Source: Actinoplanes lobatus
GTDB lineage: Bacteria; Actinomycetota; Actinomycetes; Mycobacteriales; Micromonosporaceae
Reading direction: 5' to 3'
DNA: 64,000 nucleotides
Assembly: GCF_014205215.1 (NCBI RefSeq)
Contig: NZ_JACHNC010000001.1
Span: 2,051,001 to 2,115,000, forward strand
Both the position numbers and the translations under genes were made by a program. How positions within the stretch are numbered: position 1 is the first letter of the stretch; every line of letters starts with the position of its first letter. This document shows positions 50,590 to 59,577 of the stretch, one piece after another. The notes beneath the pieces were generated by a model, which was not told the origin of the DNA, ran no database searches, and saw nothing but the letters and a program-made list of their open reading frames with translations.

Positions 50590-51292
50590 CCGCGCGCCCG
50601 AAGATCCGACAGAGGCCGCCGTATCCCTATTTTGGACCAAACGTGCAAACCAGATTGCCAACCTGGCAGATGGTGGAGTGGCAGGTGGTGCGGCCCGCGC
50701 CGGTGGGCACATGGACAGTATTCGCGTCCTTGTAGCGGACATCTTCGTCGAGCACGGAATGTCAGAGCGGTCTATCCACTTCGAGCCCTACCTACCGGGC
50801 TACTACCGGGCGCGCAAGCGGTGGGACATGGCTGTTTACTACAAGGATTCTCTTGTTGCGGCGCTCGAATTCAAGAGCCAGGTCGGAAGTGTCGGCAAGA
50901 ACATCAATAACCGGTTCGAGGAAGCCCTCGGTACCGGCACTGACACGTGGGCGGCACAGAAGAACTTTGCGGCTTATGGTGATGTGCCACCGTGGCTGGG
51001 TTACGTGTTCGTGCTCCGCGAGGACGCGGAGACCGAGCGCCCCAATCGTCCGATTGACGCACTCTTTCCCGCAGACCAAGCCTTCAGAGGGATGTCGTAT
51101 AACCAGCGGTATCAAGAGATGCTGAAACGCTTCATTGGAGACAATATCTACCAGGCTGGCTGGTTCATCACCACGAGCGTCGATGACGCGGGCCGGGTAT
51201 CGTACGCAGAACCGCTGGCCACTGCCTCGGGTAAAGCGTTCCGTGCGGCTGTTAAAGGCCGAGTCGAATACATCCGTAGCGTTTTGGACTGA
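50582..51292 (+). CDS. PaeR7I-like type II restriction endonuclease
   Basis: 236 residues from TTG 50582, which overlaps the methyltransferase stop and has AAGGAG 8 nt upstream. It contains the PaeR7I/XhoI nuclease core: WDMAVYYKDSLVAALEFKSQ with D82 and E96-x-K98 (PD-(D/E)xK pattern) followed by VGSVGKNINNRFEEALGTGT. XhoI-type enzymes cut CTCGAG. The gene reads with the methyltransferase, so both enzymes are made together; translation from TTG after the methyltransferase stop may keep the nuclease low. No controller (C) protein is seen. Confidence 0.9.
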   Translation: MPDRAPEDPTEAAVSLFWTKRANQIANLADGGVAGGAARAGGHMDSIRVLVADIFVEHGMSERSIHFEPYLPGYYRARKRWDMAVYYKDSLVAALEFKSQVGSVGKNINNRFEEALGTGTDTWAAQKNFAAYGDVPPWLGYVFVLREDAETERPNRPIDALFPADQAFRGMSYNQRYQEMLKRFIGDNIYQAGWFITTSVDDAGRVSYAEPLATASGKAFRAAVKGRVEYIRSVLD

Positions 51293-51396
51293 CGCTTGAC
51301 AGGCTGGCCCATGAAGCGTATTTAACCTGGTCCGCACCAGTAAGCTGTCCGGCGAACGGCCCGCCGTACGCGGACCGTTTGCCGTCGACGGCCCGG

Positions 51397-52857
51397 TTAG
51401 CCGAGCGCCGCCACCGCGGGCGCCGTCGCGAGCTGCAACAGGCGGAACGCGTCCGGGTCGACGACGTCGGCGCCGACGCGCCAGAACGCCGCCCATCCGG
51501 CCTTGCCGTTGGCGCGGCCGTTGGCGCCCTTGAGCATCGGGTCGTACTGCACGCTCATGCCGATGCGGTCGACGATGTAGAACATCTCGAAGTTGCCGGC
51601 GAGCAGCACGTTTGCGCCGGCGGCGATGGTGCCGGTCATGCTGGACGCCTCGTAGTTGTCGGCGCCGAGCAACTGGCTCGGCCGGCCGACGCCCATGTTG
51701 GCCCAGAACGCCGAACCGCCAGACGTGTCGAGCTGCTTGATCTTGTTGTAGATCCGCTTGTTGGCGAGCCACACGGCCTTGTCGGCGTCGCGGGGCCGTA
51801 GCGCGTCGCTGACGGCGTACACGTCGGCCTGAGCGAGCGCGCCGTTGGCCGCGGCCGGGACGAGGCATCCGGCGACGCTGGCCACCTTGGCGACCACACC
51901 GCGCGGCCGGGTCGCGCCGACGTTGCCGGTGGCGAACGCCTGCCCCTCGTGGATCTGCTTGGCGTCGGCCAGCAGCCGGCCGAGCTCGGAGGCGAAACCC
52001 GTGTCGGCGAGCATTTCGTAGGTGCCTTCAACCCACGCGTCGGCCCGCTTCGGGGTGATCGTCGGCTGACCGAAGGTCGGTGACCCGTCGGTCATCTCCT
52101 GCCCCTCGGCGGTCCACGCGGTGCTCACGCCGGCGGAGGTGACGCCGTTCCAATCGTCGGTGGCGATGGTCTTGACGGTGGAGATCCGGCGCAGCGGATC
52201 GACGATGCCCGCGTTGCTGAGCACGATGCTCGGATCGAGGGTGAAGGGCACGAGGTAGCCGCCGGACGCCGGGGCGAGCGTCATGGTGGCGCGCAGCACC
52301 TCGTCGGGGAAACCGGTCTCCATGTAGGCGCGGAACGCTTCGGCGTAGTCATCGCCGCCGGTGCACAGGATGTGCCGGGCGATCAGCGCAGCCTGCCGGC
52401 TACGGTCGCCCGGGTCGACGGTGACGAGGCGTTCGGCCTTCTCGCGGCCCTCGGTGGACAGGTGCCGCGGCGCCCGGTCGATGACGTATTGCGCGCGCTC
52501 GATGACGTCGCCGTCGTCGAACCGGCCGGACCGGACCAGGTCGAGCCCGGCGAAGATGGATTCGGTGGACCGGCGGATGTGCGGGGCGCCGCGCCGGCGG
52601 GTGTCCGGGCGCCGGGCGCCGTCGCCGTCCTCCCGGTTGCTGATTTCTGCGGCGCGGCTGATGATGCGCTCGCGGTCGACTGCGGCCTTCTCGCTCGCGG
52701 CGAGCTCGGCCTCGAGGCGGTCGAACTCTTCGGGGATGCCGGTGGTGGCACGGGTGACGTCGTCGTCGGTGGGCTCGGCGAGCTCGCCGAGCGCGGTCAG
52801 TTCCTCGCCGAGTGCCTTGATGTCAGTACGGATGAGCTCCGGCTTGCGGTGCTTCAC
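51397..52857 (-). CDS. Major capsid protein (HK97 fold)
   Basis: 486 residues from GTG 52857, with GGGAG 9 nt upstream. The N-terminal 110-170 residues are helical and charged (LAASEKAAVDRERIISRAAE), a scaffold (delta) domain removed by the protease. The capsid domain contains LAPASGGYLVPFTLDPSIVL, MLADTGFASELGRLLADAK and GNVGATRPRGVVAKVAS with the DNYEASSMTGTIAAG end. This is the phage_capsid HK97 family. It overlaps the protease gene by 35 nt. Confidence 0.92.
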   Translation of the reverse strand: MKHRKPELIRTDIKALGEELTALGELAEPTDDDVTRATTGIPEEFDRLEAELAASEKAAVDRERIISRAAEISNREDGDGARRPDTRRRGAPHIRRSTESIFAGLDLVRSGRFDDGDVIERAQYVIDRAPRHLSTEGREKAERLVTVDPGDRSRQAALIARHILCTGGDDYAEAFRAYMETGFPDEVLRATMTLAPASGGYLVPFTLDPSIVLSNAGIVDPLRRISTVKTIATDDWNGVTSAGVSTAWTAEGQEMTDGSPTFGQPTITPKRADAWVEGTYEMLADTGFASELGRLLADAKQIHEGQAFATGNVGATRPRGVVAKVASVAGCLVPAAANGALAQADVYAVSDALRPRDADKAVWLANKRIYNKIKQLDTSGGSAFWANMGVGRPSQLLGADNYEASSMTGTIAAGANVLLAGNFEMFYIVDRIGMSVQYDPMLKGANGRANGKAGWAAFWRVGADVVDPDAFRLLQLATAPAVAALG

Positions 52858-53623
52858 GTGCGGGTGCTCCCGTTCGGGCGGCCAGGGCGATACGTGCCCG
52901 GCGGATGGCGTACCGACCAGCGCGCCCATCGGGCGAGGCTTCGGCGCCGAGTCCCGGGGTGGGAGTGGCGGTGTCCACGGCCGGGGCCAGCTCGGGCGTG
53001 GCCGTGGAGAGCGCGCGGATCAGCTCCGCGCGGGCGTCGGGGTCCAGGGCGGCGAGCTCGTCGGCGAGCTCGGTAACCGAGCGGACGGCGATGATGCCGG
53101 CGCCCTCATAGACCGGGCGCGGCGTTGGCCCGTACTCGGAGAGCCCGAGTTCGTGGCGCACGACGGTGGGCAGTGGTTCGCCCGGCGTGGGCCGGGGGAT
53201 CCGGCCGTTGGGGTTCGACCGGAACACGCGGCCACGGAACGACTGTCCGCGGATCTCTTCGTTCTTGATCGATTCGAGTACCTGATCGGCGACCGGACCG
53301 CGGTTGTACCGGCTGACGGTGCGCAGCCCGCGGCCGTCGACGCGGACGTCGACGGCCCGGGCGATCGGCACGCTCAGCAGCGCGTCGGCCCGGCCGGTGG
53401 TCGGGTTGACGCCGTGGTTGTAGATCACGCTGATGCGATCGAGTCCATGGGAGAGCGTGCGGTTGAACGCCGTCCGGTCGATCTGCTCGAAGTAGTGGCC
53501 GTGTTGGTCGCGGACTTCGGTCGGGACGTCGAAAACGGCGGCGTACGCCTCCACCGTGCGCCCGTCGCCGCCGCGCTGGATCTCGATGCCTTCCAGGGCG
53601 AACGTGCGGTCATAGGTCTGCAT
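52823..53623 (-). CDS. HK97-family prohead protease
   Basis: About 266 residues; ATG 53623 chosen for the GAGGAGG site and overlap with the previous stop, GTG 53626 being one codon earlier. N-terminal EAYAAVFDVPTEVRDQHGHY, catalytic-site YNHGVNPTTGRADALL (His) and GQSFRGRV (Ser) with the later LSEYGPTPRPVYEGAGI segment identify a prohead serine protease. It processes capsid scaffold. The C-terminal 70 residues are low-complexity. Confidence 0.9.
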   Translation of the reverse strand: MQTYDRTFALEGIEIQRGGDGRTVEAYAAVFDVPTEVRDQHGHYFEQIDRTAFNRTLSHGLDRISVIYNHGVNPTTGRADALLSVPIARAVDVRVDGRGLRTVSRYNRGPVADQVLESIKNEEIRGQSFRGRVFRSNPNGRIPRPTPGEPLPTVVRHELGLSEYGPTPRPVYEGAGIIAVRSVTELADELAALDPDARAELIRALSTATPELAPAVDTATPTPGLGAEASPDGRAGRYAIRRARIALAARTGAPAREAPQAGAHPY

Positions 53624-55320
53624 CACACCTCCTCGAACCAGCGGTCGCGGGCGTCGGCGAGGTTCCGCTCGTGGTGGGTGATGCTGGCGAGGTTGTTGCC
53701 GATGAGGGCCTCGAAGCGCAGCGCCATCCGGATCAATGCCGCGCGTACGCCCGGGCGGAGTCCGCCGCGGGCGAGGCGCTGCCGGATCTGCTCAAGTTGG
53801 GCGCGGTTGTTGGCCAATGCGGTGCGCAACTGGGCCACCTCTTCGGCCTCCCGAATCACGCTCTGCCCGGCATAGGCACGTAGTCGGGCCTGGTGGTCGC
53901 TGCCGCGTTCGGCCTTCTTGAGCGCGGTCGCCGATGGGATGCCGAGTTCCTTGCGCATCGCCTTGCCCGCGTCCCTGGCAGTGACGTCGCCGTCGGGCAG
54001 GGCGCCGAGCCGGTCGCGGATCTCGGCGACCACCTGCTCGCCTTCCTCTTGATCGGCGCGCTGTTCGGCCTCCCGGGCGGCAGTTTCAGCGTTGGCCGCG
54101 CTGGTGGTGGCCATGCCGGCGGCGCGTACCCGCTCCCGGGCCTGGTCACGCTGCTCGTACAAGCGCAGCGTTTCCAGGCGCAGCGCTTCGCGTTGGGCGG
54201 GGGTTGCCTCGTCCAGGTCGCGGGAGCCGAATCGGTAGTCGATCCGGTCGCCAAGCCACCGGTCGAGGGCTTCGGCTACCTCCTGCTCGATCCGGGCGGT
54301 GCGGTGCGCCTCAGCGGCGGCCCGGACCGCCGGCGGCGTGTCGCGCGGGATCGGCTCGGTGAGCCGATCGAACACCGTCCGCACGCTGCTTTCATCCGGG
54401 ACCGCCGGTAGGGCGTTGACGAACCGGTCGTCGCCGACGTCGTCCTCGAGGACACGCCGTCGCCAGTGGGAGTCGTCGTTGCGGGCCTGCTCGACCGCCG
54501 CACCGAGCCCCGCCTCAGCCGTCTTCGCGTCGGCTTCGGCCGCTTCGTGTTTCTGCCGGTGCCGGATGCCGTCTTCCTGGGTGGCCGGCAGGGTGCGCGG
54601 GGCGGATGACAGCCAACTTCGCCGTTCGGCGTCCTGCCATGCGACCAGCGCCCCGAACACGGCCGGGTCGGACGCGGCGAGCTTCGGCATCCGGGTGTGG
54701 CGCGCGTTGTGGGGTGCGGTTGCCTTGCGTTCGGCGTTGTCGGCGACTGCGGCCGCGTGTTCGTCGAGATACCGCGCCAGGGCGCCCGGGGCGTCCGGGT
54801 CGAACCGGAACTCCGCCGCAGCCTGCCGGAGCTGCCTGTCGTCGTGGTGGTGCCCGGAGTACAGGTTGCGGCCTTTGATCACCTCGTCGGCGGGTATGCC
54901 GGCGAACTGGGCTAGGTCGTGCCCCGACGGTTCGGCGCGTACCTGGGTACGGCGCCGGCCGGCATGCTCGGCGGCATGTGTCGCGTGTTCGACCACCCGG
55001 CGAAACCCTGAACTCTTGTCGCCCGGGGTGTTGTACCGGTTGCCGTGGGTCTTCTGGTTGTGCCGGCCCGGCAGGTGTCGGCCGATCGTTGCGGCCTGCT
55101 CGCCGGGCTCGTCGACCGGGTGCTCGTCGGCGCCGTCGTAGTCGACGACGCCGGCCGCTGGCGGCCGCGCGTGCAAGTAGGCGCGCACCCATGCCCGGGC
55201 GCACGCCCGTTCACGGGGAGTGTTCTGTGCGGCGTATGGGCACGCGGTCGCCGTTTCGCCGGCGGCACCGGCCGCCCGGCCAGCTTCGGCCGCGGCCTCG
55301 ATGTCGGTCGTCAACGCCAC
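53623..55320 (-). CDS. Head-module protein with N-terminal RMF/CrpP-like motif and coiled coils
   Basis: 565 residues, GTG start with GGAG upstream. Residues 9-48 (EAGRAAGAAGETATACPYAA, then RERACARAWVRAY) match the G-x3-G-x2-G...CPY...R-x-AW-x-x-G/A-Y pattern of ribosome modulation factor (Rmf/CrpP-fold) proteins. A linker with RHLPGRHNQKTHGNRY, a motif shared by many actinophage head proteins, follows; then long coiled coils (residues 250-450) and a helical C-terminus. It occupies the place where MuF-like head proteins are found between portal and protease, but no MuF catalytic motif is visible. Function uncertain. Confidence 0.65.
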   Translation of the reverse strand: MALTTDIEAAAEAGRAAGAAGETATACPYAAQNTPRERACARAWVRAYLHARPPAAGVVDYDGADEHPVDEPGEQAATIGRHLPGRHNQKTHGNRYNTPGDKSSGFRRVVEHATHAAEHAGRRRTQVRAEPSGHDLAQFAGIPADEVIKGRNLYSGHHHDDRQLRQAAAEFRFDPDAPGALARYLDEHAAAVADNAERKATAPHNARHTRMPKLAASDPAVFGALVAWQDAERRSWLSSAPRTLPATQEDGIRHRQKHEAAEADAKTAEAGLGAAVEQARNDDSHWRRRVLEDDVGDDRFVNALPAVPDESSVRTVFDRLTEPIPRDTPPAVRAAAEAHRTARIEQEVAEALDRWLGDRIDYRFGSRDLDEATPAQREALRLETLRLYEQRDQARERVRAAGMATTSAANAETAAREAEQRADQEEGEQVVAEIRDRLGALPDGDVTARDAGKAMRKELGIPSATALKKAERGSDHQARLRAYAGQSVIREAEEVAQLRTALANNRAQLEQIRQRLARGGLRPGVRAALIRMALRFEALIGNNLASITHHERNLADARDRWFEEV

Positions 55321-55323
55321 CGG

Positions 55324-57441
55324 TCACACTCCGAAATCTCGGCCGTTGCCGGACAGCCGTGCCGATTCGGCCGCGCGCTTGCTGCCGATGCCGTAGGTGG
55401 TGAACGCGAATTCGGTGAAGGTCACGCGGCCGTTGTCGGCCCACCAGCGCATCAGTTCCTCGCTGGCCCACTTGCGGGCGCGCTGAGGTGGGCCGGAAAA
55501 CAGGCTGATCGGATCGATGCCGGCGACGAATCCGGCTTTGGTGACCATGATTCCGCGGGTTTCTGCTTCGGCCTTGAGGTAGCGCAGATAGATCCACTCG
55601 TCATAGAGCCGGCGCACGGCTTGGCGTCGGGTCTCGCCGGCGAAACGCTCGGCGTCGAGCAGGCTCATGCGCTCTTTGTGGCGCAGCTTCTCGGCGTCCA
55701 GGCCGTACTCACGTGCGTACGCGTCGAGGTAGTCGTCGCCGGCGTCGACGGCGGCGCTGATCCGGTCGTTGCGGGCGTTCTCTTCGGCCTCACGGCGCTC
55801 GTATTCGTCGACGATGGGTTGCCAGGCTCGATCGTCGGGGTTTTCCTCGCGGCCAAAGTCGTCGACCAGTTGGTCGAGCCGGCGGGTGCTCGGCTTGGTC
55901 AGCGGGAACAGGTTTTCGCCGACGTCGGAGCTCATGACCTTGCGGAACCGGCCGCGGTGATCGCGCGGGTGCAAGTTCGGTTCCCAGCCGCGCAGCAGTT
56001 CGATGAATTCGAGCTCGAAATCGAGTTCGTCGACCGGCCACGCCCGGCGCATGTCGCCGGCCGGGTCGTCGTCGGCGTCCTGCTCGTCGGTGTCGGCCGG
56101 GCCGGGCGCATCGGCGGGGGCCGCCGGCCGTTCGGCATCATCGGGTGCCGGGGCGGATCCGGCCGGGGCCGGTTCCTGTTCGCCGGGTGGGCGCAGTTGT
56201 ACGGAGTACAGCCCGGAGTGATCCAGCAGGGACAGGTCACCGCTGGCGACGTACGCCACCGCGGACTCTGCGGTGAAACCAGCGGTCAGCAGCGTCGACA
56301 GGGTTGCGGCGTTGGTCTGCGCGGTCTGCGCGGCCTCCTGCTCCGACTCCTGCAACGCAGCGATGTCGGAGACGTCGAACCACAGTTCGGCGCCGTCCGG
56401 CACGTCAACGAGCACCGCCAGGGCGGCGAACGCGCTACGCCACAACGGGCGCATGGTTTGATCCGCGAACCGCCGGAGCGCCTGCCGGTACATCGACCAG
56501 GCGGCCGAGTCCAAGCCCTCTTTGAGCCCGGCCACAATTGCGGGGACCTGACCGGCCACGGCGACCCTGTTCTCGCCGGCCGATTGCAGTTCATCGAACT
56601 GCACGTCTCTGAGCTGCGCGCCGACCACTTGCAGGTCGGCTCCCTCGTCGAGAATCAGCGTCCGGCCGGCCTTGCCAGGACCGGCGTGCCGGGCCGCGAT
56701 ACGGTCACCGATCCGCTCGGCCTGCTCGCGGGTGAGCTTGCCGGTGTACTTGATGACCATGTTCGGGGTCGCAGCGTTCTTGAAGAACGTCTCGCGGTGC
56801 GCGGTCATTGCCTTGTCAGCGTTGATCTCCCCGACCACGGGGGTGAGCCACGACATGCCCCGCCAGAATGCGAGCGGGTCGGGGATCGGCGCCCAGTGCG
56901 CGACCTCGTCAACGGCGTAGAAGTCGATGTCCCTATCGGGATCGCCGACCGGGTCGTAAACGAAGCCAAGCACCCGCCGGATTTGGTGGCCGTCGTCGGT
57001 CTCGTCGACCTCGGACACGATGGTCACCCAGTCCGGGCGCAGCCGTTCGAGCTGGTCGCCGGCATCGCGTATGTAGGCGTTGCCGGCGAGGGTGGCGTCT
57101 TGCTCCATCCGGCCCAACAGATCAGCGAGAGTGCCGTTGGGCCACGGCTTTTCGAGGCGTTCCAGCGCCGGCGTGCGCGAGAGTTTGCGGTCGGCGCGGG
57201 ACCGGAACGCGACGCGAGCCTCAGTGAACAGCGACATCCTCGCCAGAGCCACGCCGAACACCACGGCGTTGCCCGCGTACGCCTTCTCCGCGAGATCGAC
57301 GTAACTGGACACGATCCGCTCGGCGTTCGGTTCGCCGTAGGTCTGGAACATGCCGGCCCATGCCTGCCGGCCAGCGCGCCGATCGGCGCCGGCGGTGCGG
57401 CGCGCGGCGTACGCCTTGCGGAGCCGATCGAGCAACGCCAC
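55324..57441 (-). CDS. Portal protein with long C-terminal extension
   Basis: 705 residues, GTG start with GGGAGG 7 nt upstream. The first about 420 residues match HK97-type portals: GRQAWAGMFQTYGEPNAERI, RADRKLSRTPALERL, AHWAPIPDPLAFWRGMSWLTP, FFKNAATPNMVIKYTGKLTREQ. After about residue 430 comes a Pro/Asp/Ala-rich linker (EQEPAPAGSAPAPDDAERPA) and a helical domain starting with LLRGWEPNLHPRDHRGRFRKV, a motif of actinophage head proteins similar to that in the next gene. Typical portals end before this extension. The portal is the DNA gate of the capsid. Confidence 0.9.
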   Translation of the reverse strand: MALLDRLRKAYAARRTAGADRRAGRQAWAGMFQTYGEPNAERIVSSYVDLAEKAYAGNAVVFGVALARMSLFTEARVAFRSRADRKLSRTPALERLEKPWPNGTLADLLGRMEQDATLAGNAYIRDAGDQLERLRPDWVTIVSEVDETDDGHQIRRVLGFVYDPVGDPDRDIDFYAVDEVAHWAPIPDPLAFWRGMSWLTPVVGEINADKAMTAHRETFFKNAATPNMVIKYTGKLTREQAERIGDRIAARHAGPGKAGRTLILDEGADLQVVGAQLRDVQFDELQSAGENRVAVAGQVPAIVAGLKEGLDSAAWSMYRQALRRFADQTMRPLWRSAFAALAVLVDVPDGAELWFDVSDIAALQESEQEAAQTAQTNAATLSTLLTAGFTAESAVAYVASGDLSLLDHSGLYSVQLRPPGEQEPAPAGSAPAPDDAERPAAPADAPGPADTDEQDADDDPAGDMRRAWPVDELDFELEFIELLRGWEPNLHPRDHRGRFRKVMSSDVGENLFPLTKPSTRRLDQLVDDFGREENPDDRAWQPIVDEYERREAEENARNDRISAAVDAGDDYLDAYAREYGLDAEKLRHKERMSLLDAERFAGETRRQAVRRLYDEWIYLRYLKAEAETRGIMVTKAGFVAGIDPISLFSGPPQRARKWASEELMRWWADNGRVTFTEFAFTTYGIGSKRAAESARLSGNGRDFGV

Positions 57442-57460
57442 CGATTCGCCTCCCGTCGGA

Positions 57461-59143
57461 TCACACGAGGTAGACCTCGGGGTCGTAGTCCGTGGCGAGC
57501 TGGTCGATCACCGCGTAGTAGGCGCCGCGGGCGTTGGTGCCGGCCACAAGCGGACTGATGTCGGAGGTGGCGAGCTTGCGGCCCCACGCGACCGCATCAC
57601 CCAGCGGCCGGAACTTCGCGCCGTTGACCGCGTCGTTGAGCGGCGGGTCGTTGCGGTGCCGCAGCCGCAGCGCCCGGGCGTCGTCGACGAGTTGCCCGCA
57701 CCACTGCCCGACTTCGCGGGCCGTGGGCACGTAGATGTCGCCGCGGGTGTGCGGCACCTCGGCCCGATGAGCGAAACCATCGGCGAGGCGCTGCCGTTCC
57801 CGCTCGGCGGCGGTGATGATGCCGACCTCTTTGAGCCGGTCGAGCAACGCGCCGGCGGCGCCGGCCGCATCGAGCCCGATGGCGACCGGGTCGAGCTGGG
57901 CCTTGAGCTCGACCAAACGGGCAACAACCCAATCGACGCCGGCCGCATACGAGATCACTTGCAGGTGGCCGAGTCCGTCGTCGCGCACGCCATAGAGCAG
58001 GATCGCGGCGCGGTCGCGCATCGGCGTCACGTCCAGGCCGAGCGCTACGGCGCTGCCCGGCTTGCGGCGGCTGGTCGGGTCGCACATGGCCACCCAGATC
58101 CGCGGCTCGATCGGCGGCGGGTCCTTCTTCGCGATCTTCGCGGGCCAGATGCCGAGTCGTTCGCGGGCGAATCCGACGTCGGTCATGGCTCGGCGTTCGC
58201 GCTGCGTGAACCGGGTCGAGATCCGGTATCCGTACGCCGGATTCGCGGCCCGCCAGTTCGTTTCGTCGTCGAGATCGACCTCGGGGCGGGTGCAGTCGAC
58301 CGGGCACCCGTCGGCGTGCGCGAGATGGTCGAGATCGCCAGCGAGCCCGAAATCGACGTAAAGCAGTTCAGCGCCCGGCGCCGGCAGCGGCGCGTCCGGG
58401 GTGTCCGGGTCGGGCTCAGGCTCGCCTCGTTCGCGCAGCCCGAACATCACCGTGCCGCTTTCGTAGCTCAGCGGTGGCGAGCTCGCGTAAAGGATCTGCG
58501 GGTTCTCGCGGGCCGACATCGTCGGCATCAGCGCTTCGATCATCTCCGGCGTGAGGGCGAACGCCTCATCCAAGATGATCAGGTCACCGGAGAAACCGCG
58601 GCCGGAGCCTTTCGACCGGGCGATGAAGCGGAGTCGCTGGCCGGTGTCGAGCCGTTCGAGCCCTTCCTCACCGTTGGTGTTGTTGACCTTGACGCGGATG
58701 ACGGTCGGGTTGCCCTGGTCGTCGGGCGGGCCGTCGACCTCGTAGAGCGTTTCGGAGATCTTGCGGCCGAGCTTGCCCAGACAGGCCACGATGCGCCGGA
58801 ACGCTTCCATGGCGGTCTTGTATTCGTGGGCGCTGTGCAGGATCAGCTTCTCGCTGAGCAGGAACAGCCCGGCCAGCTCGCGCGCCTCGATGATGGCACC
58901 CTTGCCGTTCTGCCTTGAGATCCAGACCGCGACCTCGAAAGCTGCCCAGCGGCCGGCGGCATCGGTGCCGAGCATGTCGCGCACGATGTCGGCCTGCCAG
59001 GGATCCAGGGGGATCCCGGCGGCCGCAGCCAGATCGATCGCGTCCTGACCATGCCGGCTCGCGACGTACGGCGGAACCAGCAGGACGCGCGGCTTAGCCG
59101 GCGGCGGTGCGGCCGCGGGCGCGGCCAAGGATGCTCGCGACAC
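57461..59143 (-). CDS. terL: Terminase large subunit
   Basis: 560 residues from GTG 59143, which has GGAGG 9 nt upstream; the frame extends to 59194 without a better site. The ATPase domain shows WISRQNGKGAII (Walker A RQNGKG at about 77-82) and Walker B DLIILDEAF about 185. The nuclease half carries ALGLDVTPMRDRAAILLYGV (first Asp), then AIGLDAAGAAGALLDRL. It packages DNA into the prohead. It overlaps the end of the small terminase by about 50 nt. Confidence 0.93.
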   Translation of the reverse strand: MSRASLAAPAAAPPPAKPRVLLVPPYVASRHGQDAIDLAAAAGIPLDPWQADIVRDMLGTDAAGRWAAFEVAVWISRQNGKGAIIEARELAGLFLLSEKLILHSAHEYKTAMEAFRRIVACLGKLGRKISETLYEVDGPPDDQGNPTVIRVKVNNTNGEEGLERLDTGQRLRFIARSKGSGRGFSGDLIILDEAFALTPEMIEALMPTMSARENPQILYASSPPLSYESGTVMFGLRERGEPEPDPDTPDAPLPAPGAELLYVDFGLAGDLDHLAHADGCPVDCTRPEVDLDDETNWRAANPAYGYRISTRFTQRERRAMTDVGFARERLGIWPAKIAKKDPPPIEPRIWVAMCDPTSRRKPGSAVALGLDVTPMRDRAAILLYGVRDDGLGHLQVISYAAGVDWVVARLVELKAQLDPVAIGLDAAGAAGALLDRLKEVGIITAAERERQRLADGFAHRAEVPHTRGDIYVPTAREVGQWCGQLVDDARALRLRHRNDPPLNDAVNGAKFRPLGDAVAWGRKLATSDISPLVAGTNARGAYYAVIDQLATDYDPEVYLV

Positions 59144-59522
59144 CGGTAGGCACCTCCGCCGGGCCGGGCGCCGGCGGCGCGGGTCTGCCGACACCCGCCG
59201 CGGATCCGGCGGTGCGTAGCCGCAACTCGGCGGCGATGCTGGTCAGCCGGCCGGCCTGCTGGCGGGCCTCGCCGAGCGCCTGGTCGACCACGATGGCCAC
59301 CTCGCCGCGGCCCTCGATCTCCTCCGCGAGGCGCACCCATTCGGTCCCGGTACCGGCGAGGAACTGGTCGAGCCGTTCGAGCCGGTCAACGATGCGACAC
59401 GCTTCGGTCAACAGCGCCAGCTCGATCGGGCCGAGCCGGCCCGGGCCGGCCGTGACTTCCAGCCACAGCGACAGGCCACGGAACTCAAGCCGGTCCGGCG
59501 GCCGGGGAACAGGTGCCGTCAC
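59094..59522 (-). CDS. Terminase small subunit
   Basis: 142 residues, GTG start. A helical middle (LGPIELALLTEACRIVDRLE, RLAEEIEGRGEVAIVVDQAL) and the GEARQQAGRLTSIAAELRLR segment resemble P27-type small terminases, and the position just upstream of the large subunit supports it. It binds the phage packaging site. The C-terminus is Pro/Ala-rich. Confidence 0.75.
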   Translation of the reverse strand: MTAPVPRPPDRLEFRGLSLWLEVTAGPGRLGPIELALLTEACRIVDRLERLDQFLAGTGTEWVRLAEEIEGRGEVAIVVDQALGEARQQAGRLTSIAAELRLRTAGSAAGVGRPAPPAPGPAEVPTGVASILGRARGRTAAG

Positions 59523-59577
59523 GAAGCATCACCACCCATCGACATAGACCGGGGAAAGCACGGGATGGCGTCGGGAT

